Below, one piece after another: positions 26,872 through 36,077 of a stretch of DNA of 43,569 nt (its first letter is position 1; each line of letters starts with the position of its first letter). The position numbers and the translations under genes are program-made. Source of the DNA: Arcobacter sp. CECT 8985 (GTDB lineage Bacteria > Campylobacterota > Campylobacteria > Campylobacterales > Arcobacteraceae); NCBI RefSeq assembly GCF_004116495.1, contig NZ_PDKC01000024.1:1-43569 (forward strand), read 5' to 3'. Under the pieces are notes generated by a model. That model ran no database searches and was not told where the DNA came from. It worked only from the letters and a program-made list of their open reading frames with translations.

Positions 26872-28158
26872 TTATAAATTTAATGAAGTTAATAAAATTG
26901 AATAAACTCCCAGTATTATAAAGATTAAAACAAATAGATAGTATAAGATATTCTTCCAATTTAATATATCTTTATTTATGTTTTCTTTTTGAGATAGACC
27001 TATTATAGAGTCTAAAAACATACCAATAATTAAAGGAATAGGATTTAACCATATGTAAAAATTATGGTATATATGACTACTTATGTAACTAGAAATAAAA
27101 ATAAAGAGAATTAAAAAAATAAAAAGTAAAATATTTAAAACTGCTATTATGTTTAAACTCTGTGCTTTTTTTCTAAACTCTAAAATCTTTTCAAGTAATA
27201 AACCAAATGTAAAAGCAAGGAATAAATCTGCAAAAACAGTAATAGAAGTATTAGCATTATTTATTTTATGTGTTTGTGTATAAAATATTGCTTCATGGAT
27301 TTGTGTTCCAACTTTTTCTCCATAAGGCGTTAGATATTTATCAGAATATCCATATTTACCACCTAAAAATATAGTCTTATCTTTTAAACTATAACTATTC
27401 AATTGATTTATAGAAGTTAGAATTATATTACTAGAATTGCTATTTTCAAAATTTATAGGAAATTCTTTTGAGTTTTTAAAATCATTTTTATACTTTTTTA
27501 GTAAAGTGTAAATTCCATTTTTAGAATTTAGAAGGTTTTTACATACAGAATTATTTTTTAAAGTAGTATTGTATAAAGAATTTTTATAATCATAAAAATT
27601 AAGTGAAATTCCCATTTGAGAATGTATAAAAGGTATTGCAAAAGAAATACCATTTTTGCACATATTCTTCATCCAAGTTCTTTTTATGGATTTATTTTCT
27701 TTTGTTTTAGAATATATTGCAAAAGGTAATGTGAAGTTTATATTTTTTGAATGTTTTTTTAGTAGTTTATATAAGCTGTTATTAGTGTTCTTATTATTCT
27801 GAAAGTTATAGTCAGGAGATATATCCAAATCTATTATTATATTTTTAGGTTTTTTTGAAATTATTTTGCTAAGAATAATATATAATTTATCTTTATTTAA
27901 AGGAGAAGTGGATTGAAATTCTTTCTCATATAATTCATCGTCTATCAATATAGATAAAGATTTATTTTCGTCTATATATATTTGTGATTTATTTTCAATT
28001 GAACTAGCAATATTTCGAAGGGATATCGTATTTGCTATATCTAAAAGATTAAATTGTTCCATTGTGAAAATAATACCATTAACAAAAAGTAATGAAGTAA
28101 AAATAGCAATAATTGTATTGAATTTTTTTACAATATATTTTTTAATAATTATCTCCAA
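26872..28158 (-). CDS. CHASE2-domain membrane protein without output domain
   Basis: A 428-residue protein. An N-terminal helix (about 13-33) leads into a periplasmic CHASE2 sensor domain of about 270 residues, with KPKNIIIDLDISPDYNFQNN and a late FLGGKYGYSDKYLTPYG typical of CHASE2. About four C-terminal helices follow. CHASE2 proteins normally continue into a kinase, cyclase or other output domain; here the protein stops after the last helix. The start is doubtful: the longest form begins with TTG whose own next codons are GAG, and GGAG there would instead serve a start a few codons further on. It heads the operon with the secreted protein and M48 protease. Confidence 0.75.
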   Translation of the reverse strand: MEIIIKKYIVKKFNTIIAIFTSLLFVNGIIFTMEQFNLLDIANTISLRNIASSIENKSQIYIDENKSLSILIDDELYEKEFQSTSPLNKDKLYIILSKIISKKPKNIIIDLDISPDYNFQNNKNTNNSLYKLLKKHSKNINFTLPFAIYSKTKENKSIKRTWMKNMCKNGISFAIPFIHSQMGISLNFYDYKNSLYNTTLKNNSVCKNLLNSKNGIYTLLKKYKNDFKNSKEFPINFENSNSSNIILTSINQLNSYSLKDKTIFLGGKYGYSDKYLTPYGEKVGTQIHEAIFYTQTHKINNANTSITVFADLFLAFTFGLLLEKILEFRKKAQSLNIIAVLNILLFIFLILFIFISSYISSHIYHNFYIWLNPIPLIIGMFLDSIIGLSQKENINKDILNWKNILYYLFVLIFIILGVYSILLTSLNL

Positions 28159-28232
28159 TATTAATTATTAAATTTTATAGTTAAACTAATTAATTATTAA
28201 TTAATATCAATAAAATATTGTTTGATATAATT

Positions 28233-28258
28233 TATATTGCTTATTAATAAGCAATATA
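28233..28258. repeat. Perfect 26-bp palindrome upstream of the CHASE2 operon
   Basis: The half TATATTGCTTATT is followed at once by its exact reverse complement, with no spacer, 75 bases upstream of the CHASE2 start. It could be a dimeric repressor operator or a cruciform. The flanks are almost pure A/T. Confidence 0.6.
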
Positions 28259-28336
28259 CTTTAATTTAAAACCATTCAGTCTTGCTAAATACTTATTTTT
28301 GTAAAATATATAATATTACTTACATAAAGAAGACAA

Positions 28337-28753
28337 ATGAATCAATAAAAAAGAGAATTTACAAAAATTCAAGCCCTTGATGAAAATTATGTCATTGCAA
28401 CTTTTGCTTTAGATGGTACACTAATTCAAGCAAATAAATTAGTTTTAGAATTAGTAGAATCAGAAAAAATCACAACTTGTGAACTAATATATAAATTTAT
28501 AGAAAAAGTTAAATCAATTGGATATAAAATTGCGATTGATGACTTTGGAAGTGTTTACAGCAACTTTAAATATCTTGTAAAAATTGATGGTTCTATTATA
28601 AAAAGAATACTAGATGATGAAAGTTCACTTGAAATAGTAAAATCGATGTTAAATTTCAGCAAAAAAGTTGGAATAAAAACAATCGCTGAATTTATATCAA
28701 GTAAAGAACTTCAAGAAAAAGTAAGTAGTTTAGGTATAGATTATTCATTATAA
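28337..28753 (+). pseudogene. Decayed PAS-EAL (c-di-GMP phosphodiesterase) gene
   Basis: One frame reads ATG, two codons, then TAA, then open to 28751. It starts like a PAS or chemoreceptor PAS (KIQALDENYVIATFALDG). It then jumps straight to the second half of an EAL domain: LVLELVESEKIT, IGYKIAIDDFGSVYSNF, and KIDGSIIKRI, TIAEFISSKELQEKV. The EAL motif itself, the first half of the domain and the C-terminal QGY segment are absent, and the piece between NFKYL and KIDGS is shortened. With an early stop and no other start, it is a relic. The 28159-28336 stretch before it holds the palindrome and otherwise only A/T-rich sequence. Confidence 0.75.
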
Positions 28754-28769
28754 ATTTATCTTTTAATAC

Positions 28770-28784
28770 ATTACAATTTGTAAT
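28770..28784. promoter_or_regulatory. 15-bp dyad operator candidate upstream of the 109-residue gene
   Basis: ATTACAA-T-TTGTAAT is a perfect dyad with one central base. A -10-like TATAAT lies at 28812-28817, so the dyad would sit around or just upstream of the -35. No regulator is identified. Confidence 0.4.
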
Positions 28785-28860
28785 AAATATAAGCTTCTTT
28801 TTTTAAACTGCTATAATATTTTAAATAAATATATATAGAATTAATACTTGAGGAAAAAAG

Positions 28861-29190
28861 ATGGATGGAAAGATAATGGTCACATATAAAATAGTATGCA
28901 AAAATGATTTTAATTTAGAGTTGCCAATTGGAAAGTTATTGGAAAATGAAAAAGTAGTAAGAGCTATTAAAAATGAGTTTGCAAAGGGTGTTCGAAATCT
29001 TGATCTTTTTACAAAAGATAGTAGTAGCAAAATAAATATTGAAACGAAAAAAGAGTTATATCAGTTTGAGGTAAATAAAGATGATTTTGCAGATTTGATT
29101 TCTCTTGCTGAAGAGGATGCAAATTCACGAAAACTTATGAAAAAAGATTGTTCATATATTGAACTTGTAGATATTCAAACTATAAGTTAA
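28861..29190 (+). CDS. Small protein of unknown function
   Basis: A 109-residue soluble, Lys/Glu/Asp-rich protein with no signal peptide or membrane helix. The ATG follows GAGG at about seven bases, and a TATAAT lies 44 bases upstream, so it is expressed on its own. No motif is recognised; the middle (KINIETKKELYQFEVNKDDF) looks like alternating strands. It lies between the EAL relic and the DMSO-reductase two-component genes; nothing ties it firmly to either. Confidence 0.7.
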   Translation: MDGKIMVTYKIVCKNDFNLELPIGKLLENEKVVRAIKNEFAKGVRNLDLFTKDSSSKINIETKKELYQFEVNKDDFADLISLAEEDANSRKLMKKDCSYIELVDIQTIS

Positions 29191-29199
29191 TATCTACAA
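29165..29199. terminator. Terminator-like hairpin between convergent genes
   Basis: An 11-base perfect stem (TTGTAGATATT / AATATCTACAA), extended by AAC/GTT in the loop, spans the stop codon of the small gene. CTTTTT follows five bases later on the plus strand. Confidence 0.5.
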
Positions 29200-29215
29200 A
29201 GTCTTTTTGATGGGA

Positions 29216-29863
29216 TTATTTTTTTGTTATTAGTTTGTATCCATAGTTATCTGTTTGAATAAACTCTTTACAAACTTTTGAACGAATTCTTTTTATTAAA
29301 GATCTTATTCCCGAAATCCCAACAATTTCTCCTTCCCAAACATATTGTTCTATTGCGTCTAAAGAGACTGCAATATTTGGTGTTTTACAAAGTAAAGTTA
29401 AAAGTCGTTTTTCTTTTTGTGTTAGTTTTATGGAGTTTTTATTTTTATCATAAAGTATCTCTTCTTTTAAGTTGTATGAAATGTTATTACAAAAAATAAT
29501 CTCTTCTTCTTTATTACATAGAAGATCAACTTTACATTCAAGTTCATAAATATAAAAAGGTTTTTTTAGAAAATCATTACAGCCTGTGTTATATGCTTTT
29601 TTTATTGTTTCAAACTCTATATTTGAACTTATTATAATTGCAGGAGTTGTTTTATCTCTAGATCTTATCTCTTTTAAAAGGTTTAATCCATCTAGTGATG
29701 GAACATTTATATCTAAAATAAAACAATCATATCCATTGGTGATGTTATATAAAGCCTCTTCTCCATCTTCAAACCAATCAACATTTAAACCTTTTTCTTT
29801 AAACATCTCTTTTATTATTTCTGCAAGACTTATATTATCTTCTAATAATAAGATTTTCATCAT
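29216..29863 (-). CDS. OmpR-family response regulator next to the DMSO reductase genes
   Basis: A 215-residue receiver plus winged-helix regulator. The phospho-acceptor is Asp51 in FILDINVP, the acidic pair is ED at 8-9, and the Lys lies in FLKKPFYI. The C-terminal domain ends with IRSLIKRIRSKV and NYGYKLI. The gene overlaps the kinase stop by four bases (ATGA). Its location, with the kinase divergent from dmsABC, makes control of that operon the likely task; no binding site is seen. Confidence 0.87.
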   Translation of the reverse strand: MMKILLLEDNISLAEIIKEMFKEKGLNVDWFEDGEEALYNITNGYDCFILDINVPSLDGLNLLKEIRSRDKTTPAIIISSNIEFETIKKAYNTGCNDFLKKPFYIYELECKVDLLCNKEEEIIFCNNISYNLKEEILYDKNKNSIKLTQKEKRLLTLLCKTPNIAVSLDAIEQYVWEGEIVGISGIRSLIKRIRSKVCKEFIQTDNYGYKLITKK

Positions 29864-32040
29864 TTTTTATTCTTTGAAGTGGGGATTACTATTGATACTC
29901 TTGTACCATTTGGAATTTGTGTTATTTTTATATCTCCATGCATTTTATTTTCTATGATTAATTTTGCCATATACAAACCAAATCCATCACCTTTTGTTTT
30001 TGTAGTAAAGAAAGGATTAAATAGCTGATTAATTATTTCATCTTTTATTCCACATCCGTTATCTTCAATAAATAGTTCAATATCATTACTATTTTTATGA
30101 AGTGATAGTTTAATTTTCCCTTTGAATGTACTATTTGGTGTTTTTGCACTATTTATTGCATCTTTTGCATTATTTATTATACTTACAATTACTTGTTTAA
30201 ATTCATTTGGATATCCATAAGCAAAAGAGTTATCTTTTAAATTATTCTCATAGTCTAATTCTATGTGTGAATATTTTAAAGAGTAAGATAAAAGTGCAAG
30301 TACTTCTTTTAATCCTGTATCTACATCAAAAGCTTTTGGCATATTTGATGGTCTAATAAAATCTCTAAAACCATCAATTGTATCACTCATATATATAGTT
30401 TGTGTCATGATATTATCATAAAAACTTTTTATATCATCACTTGTAAGTCTATTTTTTTTATCATAATACAACATTTTATGTGCAACAGCAGAAAGTTCAA
30501 CTAAAGGGTTTTTCCATTGATGTACAATTGCAGATAGCATCTCTCCTATTTCTGATAGTTTTGATTGTTGAATTATGAATTGTGTATTTACTTCAAGTTG
30601 TCTTTTTTCTGTGATATTTGTCATAATTGATACAATTCCACCATTTTCTCCTTTATTATCTAAAAAGATTTGACTTGTTAATCTAAATATTTTTTCATTT
30701 GAAGTAAACTCTATTTCTTTTAAATCTTTTAAACTTTGTTTGATTGGTAAATCACAAATTTTGAAGAAAATTTTACAAATATCTTTTCCAATAATTTCAT
30801 TTTGAGGTAAATTTAGAAGTTTACTAAACGAGTTATTACAACCTTTGACTCTAAAATGATTATCAATCCAAAATATAGAGTTTTGTATATTGTTAAGTAG
30901 CACTTCTTGCAATTCACTTTGTGCTTTTAGTTTTTGGCTTAATTTATATTTTTGATAATTGTTTATAATTGCAAAGATAAGTGATATTAATAAAAATGGA
31001 AATAGTATAAAAGCATATTCTACTAGTTTTTTATTTTTTTCAAAAAAGCTTTTTGGTTGATTTATAACTATTGAATTTTTAGGTATTTTATTTATATTTA
31101 TATTATATTTTTTAATTATTTTATAATCAAATGCCCATTGAGAAGGTACAACTATTGGATTTTTTTTCATTTTCTTATTTGTTTGTAAAATCCTTATTAC
31201 TTGTTTTGCAGAGGCCACTCCTAAATCATAACCTCTTAATAAATATCCACCAATTACACCTCTTCCAAAATGTGAATCAGAAATAGAAAATAAAGGAACC
31301 TTAGAAGAATTTAGTACATCATTTACATCATAATATGGAACATATTTACCAAACTTATCTCTAAAAAGACTTCCAAATAAAACTGCACTATTTTTTGGTA
31401 GGTTTTGTATATCTTTTTTTATTTTTTTTAAATTCCCATTAAAATTTACAGTTGCTTTTATTCCTTTTTTTTCTAATTTTTTTGCTTGCGCTTTGTATGT
31501 ATGATTAACTAATACAGATGCGCCCGTATAATCATTTATAATATATAGTTGTTTTAAATTTGGAAGTATTTTAGTAATAAAATTTATGTTCTTTTCTATT
31601 TCTTTACTTTCTAAAATTAAAGGGATTTTTTTATTTAATATATTATTTATATCAAGTCCAGGATCTCTTTTATCAATTCCACAAAAAACCAAAGGAATGT
31701 TTTTAAATAGTTCGTTTCTATATTTTAAGACAAATTCAACTGCTTCATTATCAGCAACAATAATTGCATCAAAAGTTTGATTTTCCATCTTTAAAACAAA
31801 TAATTTATATAAAGAATTCATATATTTTTCTGAATTTATCTTTTTTGTATCCATATATTCTGTTGTTATTTCATAATGATCTTTTTGCAAAAGTAAAGTA
31901 TCTTCTATTCCTTTTACTATATTATCAGACCAAACAAGTCCTTTGTTATATGATTGCAAAATAAGAATATGTCTATTTTTAGCATATAAAGAGCCGTAAC
32001 ATGATAAGAAAATGATAAGAAAAGTAAATAAAAATCTCAT
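29860..32040 (-). CDS. Sensor histidine kinase with periplasmic ABC-substrate-binding domain
   Basis: A 726-residue kinase. After a signal-anchor (about 1-20) a large periplasmic domain of about 300 residues follows, of the ABC-substrate-binding (PF04392-like) type: HILILQSYNKGLVWSDNIV, DAIIVADNEAVEFVL, IPLVFCGI. A membrane helix (about 335-357), a PAS domain (about 375-480) and a HisKA/HATPase module complete it, with the acceptor His near 505 in AIVHQWKNPLVEL, the N-box INNAKDAINSAK and DNGCGI. The sensor should bind a small periplasmic ligand. It is divergent from the dms operon, so an S-oxide, N-oxide or related electron acceptor is a plausible ligand (inference). Confidence 0.85.
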   Translation of the reverse strand: MRFLFTFLIIFLSCYGSLYAKNRHILILQSYNKGLVWSDNIVKGIEDTLLLQKDHYEITTEYMDTKKINSEKYMNSLYKLFVLKMENQTFDAIIVADNEAVEFVLKYRNELFKNIPLVFCGIDKRDPGLDINNILNKKIPLILESKEIEKNINFITKILPNLKQLYIINDYTGASVLVNHTYKAQAKKLEKKGIKATVNFNGNLKKIKKDIQNLPKNSAVLFGSLFRDKFGKYVPYYDVNDVLNSSKVPLFSISDSHFGRGVIGGYLLRGYDLGVASAKQVIRILQTNKKMKKNPIVVPSQWAFDYKIIKKYNININKIPKNSIVINQPKSFFEKNKKLVEYAFILFPFLLISLIFAIINNYQKYKLSQKLKAQSELQEVLLNNIQNSIFWIDNHFRVKGCNNSFSKLLNLPQNEIIGKDICKIFFKICDLPIKQSLKDLKEIEFTSNEKIFRLTSQIFLDNKGENGGIVSIMTNITEKRQLEVNTQFIIQQSKLSEIGEMLSAIVHQWKNPLVELSAVAHKMLYYDKKNRLTSDDIKSFYDNIMTQTIYMSDTIDGFRDFIRPSNMPKAFDVDTGLKEVLALLSYSLKYSHIELDYENNLKDNSFAYGYPNEFKQVIVSIINNAKDAINSAKTPNSTFKGKIKLSLHKNSNDIELFIEDNGCGIKDEIINQLFNPFFTTKTKGDGFGLYMAKLIIENKMHGDIKITQIPNGTRVSIVIPTSKNKK

Positions 32041-32176
32041 GAAAAATCCATTTTTCTTTTTATTATATCAATTAATTCTTATAAATATTTTACTACTTAT
32101 TAAAAACTGACAACTTTTTGCTAACTTATTTTTATAAGATTCTTTTTATAAATGAAATTTTTATTAAGGATACATT
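32041..32176. promoter_or_regulatory. Divergent control region of the kinase and dms operons
   Basis: 136 A/T-rich bases separate the two operons. On the plus strand AAGGA precedes the dmsA ATG, and TATAA-type boxes are present near 32130-32150. No convincing dyad was found, so the regulator site is not located. Confidence 0.3.
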
Positions 32177-34582
32177 ATGCATAAAATAAGTCGACGACAA
32201 TTTTTGCAATGGAGTGGAGCATTAAGTGGTAGTGTTGCAGCTACAACTGTTTTGCCTATTCCTTCTTTAGCAGAACAAAAAGTTGAAAAAAAACAGTATG
32301 ATGCTATTAAATGGGCAGGATGTACTATTAACTGTGGTAGTAAATGTCCAGTAAGAGTATTTGTAAATGATGGGAAAATTGATCACATAGAAACAGATAA
32401 TACAGGTGGTGATGAATTTGGAAGTCATCAAGTAAGAGCATGTTTAAGAGGACGATCTAATAGATTTAGAGTATATAATCCAAATAGATTAAGACACCCA
32501 CTAAAAAGAGTTGGAAAAAGAGGTGAGGGTAAATTTGTAAAAATATCATGGGAAGAAGCTATTGATACAATTGCAAATAAACTTAAAGAAGTAAAAGCAA
32601 AATATGGGAATGAAGCTATTTTAATACCTTATGCAACAGGAACAACTGGTGCTATTATGAATAGATGTACAAAAGGTCCTTTTATGAGACTTATGGGAAT
32701 GTTTGGAGGATATATAAATTATCATAATTCATATTCAACTGGTCAAATAGCAAACGGATTAAAATACTTTTATGGAACACATAGAGGTAGTGATATTATG
32801 CAAGTAGAAAATGCAAAACTTGTAGTAATGTTTGGTAATAACCCAGTAGAAACAAGAATGAGTGGTGGAGGAACTGGATATGCTTATAAAACAGCTTTAG
32901 AAAAAAGTGGTGCAAAAATTATTCATATTGACCCAAGATATTCTGATAGTTTAGTTGGTGCATGTGATCAGTGGATACCATTAGAGCCAGGAACAGATGC
33001 TGCACTTGTTGCAGGTATTGCTCATGTATTAATTAGTGAGAATTTACATGATAAAGAGTTCTTAGATAAATATTGTGTAGGATTTTCTTCTAATACACTT
33101 CCAAAAGATGCACCAAAGAATGCTTCATATGAAGATTATATTATGGGAAAAGGTGAAGATAAAGTTGAAAAAACTCCTAAATGGGCTGAAAAAATAACAA
33201 AAGTTCCAGCTGATACAATTATTAAATTAGCTAGAGAAATAGCAAGTGTAAAACCATGCTATATTGCCCAAGGTTGGGGTGCACAAAGACATGCAAATGG
33301 AGAACAATCTTCAAGAGCAATTGCAACACTAAATGTAATGACAGGGAATTTAGGACTTCCTGGTACAAATGCTGGAGGTAGAGAACATACTACAGGTTGG
33401 ATAGAACCAGCTCATTTACCATATAAAAATCCTATAAAAGATTCTATTCCATGTTTTTTATGGACTGATGCTATTACAAGAGGTAAAGAGATGACAGATT
33501 TAACTGATGGTATAAGAAATACTAAACGGTTAAAACAAAATATTAAATTTATTTTAAATACTGGTGGAAATTGTCTTATAAATCAGCATAGTGATACAAA
33601 TAAAACAGCAAAAATTTTAGAAGATGATACTCTTTGTGAATTTATTGTAGATGTAAATGTAACTAGAACATCAAGTAATAAATTTGCAGATATTATTCTT
33701 CCTGATGCAACTCCACTTGAACAAGAAGATTTTGTAAGATCAAGTGCAGGTTACTCAAATGATAGACCATATATTATATATTCACAAAAAGCAATTGAAC
33801 CAGTTGGTGAAGCTATGACAAACTATGATATGTGTATTAAGCTTGCACAAAAACTTGGAGGGAAACAATTAGTTGATAAATTTACTGAAGGTAGAACTCA
33901 AAAGCAATGGTTAGAACATTTATGGAATAAAAAGTTTAAAAATAATGCTGATATGCCAACTTTTAAACAGATGACTGAAATGGGAATTTTGAAACTTCCA
34001 AGATATAAAAAACCTTTTATTGTTCACGAAGAATTTGTAAAAGATCCAATTGCGAATCCATTAAAAACTCCTACAGGGAAAATCGAAATTTTTAGTACAG
34101 TACTAGATACAATGTCAAAAACTTGGATTCTAAAAAAAGGTCAAAAAATCACTCCTTTACCAGAGTTTGAAAATGCTAAAAATGGACCATTAGACCCAAT
34201 TAGAAAAAAATATCCATTACAAATTTTTGGATACCACTATAAAGGAAGAACTCACTCAAGCTTTTGGGAAAGTGCACCAATTAGAGAAATAAATCCAAAT
34301 GAACTTTGGATAAATCCAATAGATGCTAAAAAAAGAGAGTTATCAACAGGAGATAAAGCATTAGTTCACAATAACCATGGGAAAATTCTATTAACTGTAA
34401 AAGTAACATCAAAAATCATGCCAGGAGTTACATCTTGTCCACAAGGTGGATGGTATAAAAATGAAAATGGACTTGATGTAGGAGGATGCATTAATACGTT
34501 GACAGATCATCAACCAACAGCAATAGCAAAAGCAAATCCTCAACACTCTGCATTAGTTGAAATAGAAAAATATAGAGCATAA
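32177..34582 (+). CDS. dmsA: DMSO reductase catalytic subunit, molybdopterin oxidoreductase
   Basis: An 801-residue molybdenum enzyme with a Tat signal (SRRQFLQWSGALSGS). Cysteines at 49, 53, 57 and 89 (CTINCGSKC and RACLRGR) bind a 4Fe-4S cluster. It matches E. coli DmsA closely along its whole length: FGNNPVETRMSGGG, LEPGTDAALVAGIAHV, IAQGWGAQRHANGEQ, and GGCINTLTDHQPTAIAKANP at the end. The Mo-ligating Ser probably lies in NSYSTGQ near residue 187. It reduces S-oxides or N-oxides in the periplasm, with electrons from DmsBC. The start is ATG with AAGGA ahead. Confidence 0.92.
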   Translation: MHKISRRQFLQWSGALSGSVAATTVLPIPSLAEQKVEKKQYDAIKWAGCTINCGSKCPVRVFVNDGKIDHIETDNTGGDEFGSHQVRACLRGRSNRFRVYNPNRLRHPLKRVGKRGEGKFVKISWEEAIDTIANKLKEVKAKYGNEAILIPYATGTTGAIMNRCTKGPFMRLMGMFGGYINYHNSYSTGQIANGLKYFYGTHRGSDIMQVENAKLVVMFGNNPVETRMSGGGTGYAYKTALEKSGAKIIHIDPRYSDSLVGACDQWIPLEPGTDAALVAGIAHVLISENLHDKEFLDKYCVGFSSNTLPKDAPKNASYEDYIMGKGEDKVEKTPKWAEKITKVPADTIIKLAREIASVKPCYIAQGWGAQRHANGEQSSRAIATLNVMTGNLGLPGTNAGGREHTTGWIEPAHLPYKNPIKDSIPCFLWTDAITRGKEMTDLTDGIRNTKRLKQNIKFILNTGGNCLINQHSDTNKTAKILEDDTLCEFIVDVNVTRTSSNKFADIILPDATPLEQEDFVRSSAGYSNDRPYIIYSQKAIEPVGEAMTNYDMCIKLAQKLGGKQLVDKFTEGRTQKQWLEHLWNKKFKNNADMPTFKQMTEMGILKLPRYKKPFIVHEEFVKDPIANPLKTPTGKIEIFSTVLDTMSKTWILKKGQKITPLPEFENAKNGPLDPIRKKYPLQIFGYHYKGRTHSSFWESAPIREINPNELWINPIDAKKRELSTGDKALVHNNHGKILLTVKVTSKIMPGVTSCPQGGWYKNENGLDVGGCINTLTDHQPTAIAKANPQHSALVEIEKYRA

Positions 34583-34593
34583 AAGGAAATATT

Positions 34594-35247
34594 ATGGAAA
34601 AAAATAAACAATTTGGGTTTTTTCTTGACCAAACAAGATGTGTAGGATGTAGAACTTGCCAACTTGCATGTAAAGATTATAAAAAATCACCAGTTGGAAT
34701 AAGTTTTAGAAGAGTTGTTGAATATGAAGGTGGAAATTGGTTTGAACAAAAAAGTGGTGCATTTGAAGCATCAAATGTATTTGCATATTATACATCATTA
34801 TCTTGTAACCACTGTGATGATCCAGCTTGTACAAAAGCTTGTCCAACTGGTGCAATGCACAAAGGTAAATATGGAATTGTAAGTGTAGATGCAAGCAAAT
34901 GTATTGGTTGTAAATCATGTGCAATGGCTTGTCCTTATGGGGCTCCACAATTTGATGAAGATGAAGGGCATATGACTAAATGTAATGGATGTAGTGAAAG
35001 ACTTGATGAAGGTAAAGAACCAATTTGTGTTGAAGCTTGTCCATTTAGAGCAATTGAAGCTGGGCCTATAAAAGAGTTAAGAGCAAAACATGGTGTACTT
35101 GCTGGAGTTGCTCCATTACCAAAATATGAAAAAACTAGACCTAATTTATGTATAAAACCAGAAAAACATGCACAAGCATCAGAAAGTGGTGTAGGTGAAG
35201 CACATCTTCCTCAAAGTTATCAGGAGGTTAGTTATGACATTGTATAA
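34594..35247 (+). CDS. dmsB: DMSO reductase iron-sulfur subunit
   Basis: A 217-residue ferredoxin-type subunit with four Cys clusters: CVGCRTCQLAC (16-26), CNHCDDPACTKACPTGAM, CIGCKSCAMACPYGAP and CNGCSERLDEGKEPICVEAC. This matches the DmsB arrangement that carries electrons from DmsC to DmsA. It follows dmsA by 11 bases with AAGGAA before the ATG, and overlaps dmsC by 14 bases. Confidence 0.94.
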   Translation: MEKNKQFGFFLDQTRCVGCRTCQLACKDYKKSPVGISFRRVVEYEGGNWFEQKSGAFEASNVFAYYTSLSCNHCDDPACTKACPTGAMHKGKYGIVSVDASKCIGCKSCAMACPYGAPQFDEDEGHMTKCNGCSERLDEGKEPICVEACPFRAIEAGPIKELRAKHGVLAGVAPLPKYEKTRPNLCIKPEKHAQASESGVGEAHLPQSYQEVSYDIV

Positions 35248-36067
35248 CTCATTTATAGAGGAACTTCCTCTAATTTTATTTACTGTTATTGCACAAGGTG
35301 CAGTGGGATTTTCATTATTATATTCAATCAATAATGCAAACACTGCTATTAAAGATGAAAGTTATAAAAAATTTGGATTGATATTCCTTATTTTTGTAAT
35401 TATTTCAATGGTTACATCAATATTTCACTTAGGAACGCCATTACACATTCCTTATATGTTAGGAAGAATTTTTGGTTTTTCTCAAGATGGGCATCATATA
35501 GTTTCGTGGCTTCCTTTAGAAATCGTTGGAATTGGATTAATGCTTTTAGTAGGAATAATTGTATTTTTAAAAGGTACTAAATTAGCAATATATGCATTAC
35601 CAATTGTTGGAATAGCAATGCTTTATGCTATGGGAAATATTTATGGATCAATGGCAAGTACTATTCCTACTTGGAATTTAAACCTAACATTATTTTTATT
35701 TTTCTCATCAGCTTTATTATTAGGTTCAGTTATGTATAGTGCATTTATTGCTAAAAGTCAAAAAGAGTATAGTGTATCCAATTTAGCATCTGTTATTGGC
35801 TTTACATTGTTTGTTTTATCTCTTGCTCTTTATACATTTTATTTGGGAAATTTAAAATTAGATGTCATAAATAATGTATTTGATTTAGCAAGTGGAAATT
35901 ATATTTATTTAATGGGTTGGGGGATTGTACTTAGTGGTATTGGTATTTGTTTACTTTTATTAAAAAGAAATTTCTCTAAATTAGCATTTATTGCAGTATT
36001 AGTTGGGATATTATTAACTAGAATATTATTTTATGGACTGATTACATCTCATATATTTTTAGGATAA
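35234..36067 (+). CDS. dmsC: DMSO reductase membrane anchor subunit
   Basis: A 277-residue membrane protein with about eight helices, of the DmsC/NrfD-like anchor type that oxidises menaquinol. It begins at ATG 35234, since AGGAGG lies six bases before it; an in-frame ATG at 35195 lies deeper inside dmsB without a ribosome site. The first helix is LPLILFTVIAQGAVGFSLL and the stretch STIFHLGTPLHIPYMLGR type motif (here FHLGTPLHIPYMLGR) is diagnostic. It overlaps dmsB and lies 10 bases before the chaperone. Confidence 0.9.
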   Translation: MTLYNSFIEELPLILFTVIAQGAVGFSLLYSINNANTAIKDESYKKFGLIFLIFVIISMVTSIFHLGTPLHIPYMLGRIFGFSQDGHHIVSWLPLEIVGIGLMLLVGIIVFLKGTKLAIYALPIVGIAMLYAMGNIYGSMASTIPTWNLNLTLFLFFSSALLLGSVMYSAFIAKSQKEYSVSNLASVIGFTLFVLSLALYTFYLGNLKLDVINNVFDLASGNYIYLMGWGIVLSGIGICLLLLKRNFSKLAFIAVLVGILLTRILFYGLITSHIFLG

Positions 36068-36077
36068 GGAATCTAAT

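Noticed and set aside
34706-34948. Minus-strand frame opposite dmsB
   Set aside because: It is His/Leu-rich from the complement of the Cys cluster codons and lacks any start signal.
35195-35233. Upstream in-frame ATG for dmsC
   Set aside because: AGGAGG lies just before the ATG at 35234, and the extra 13 residues (Lys/Arg-rich, inside dmsB) do not fit the anchor N-terminus.
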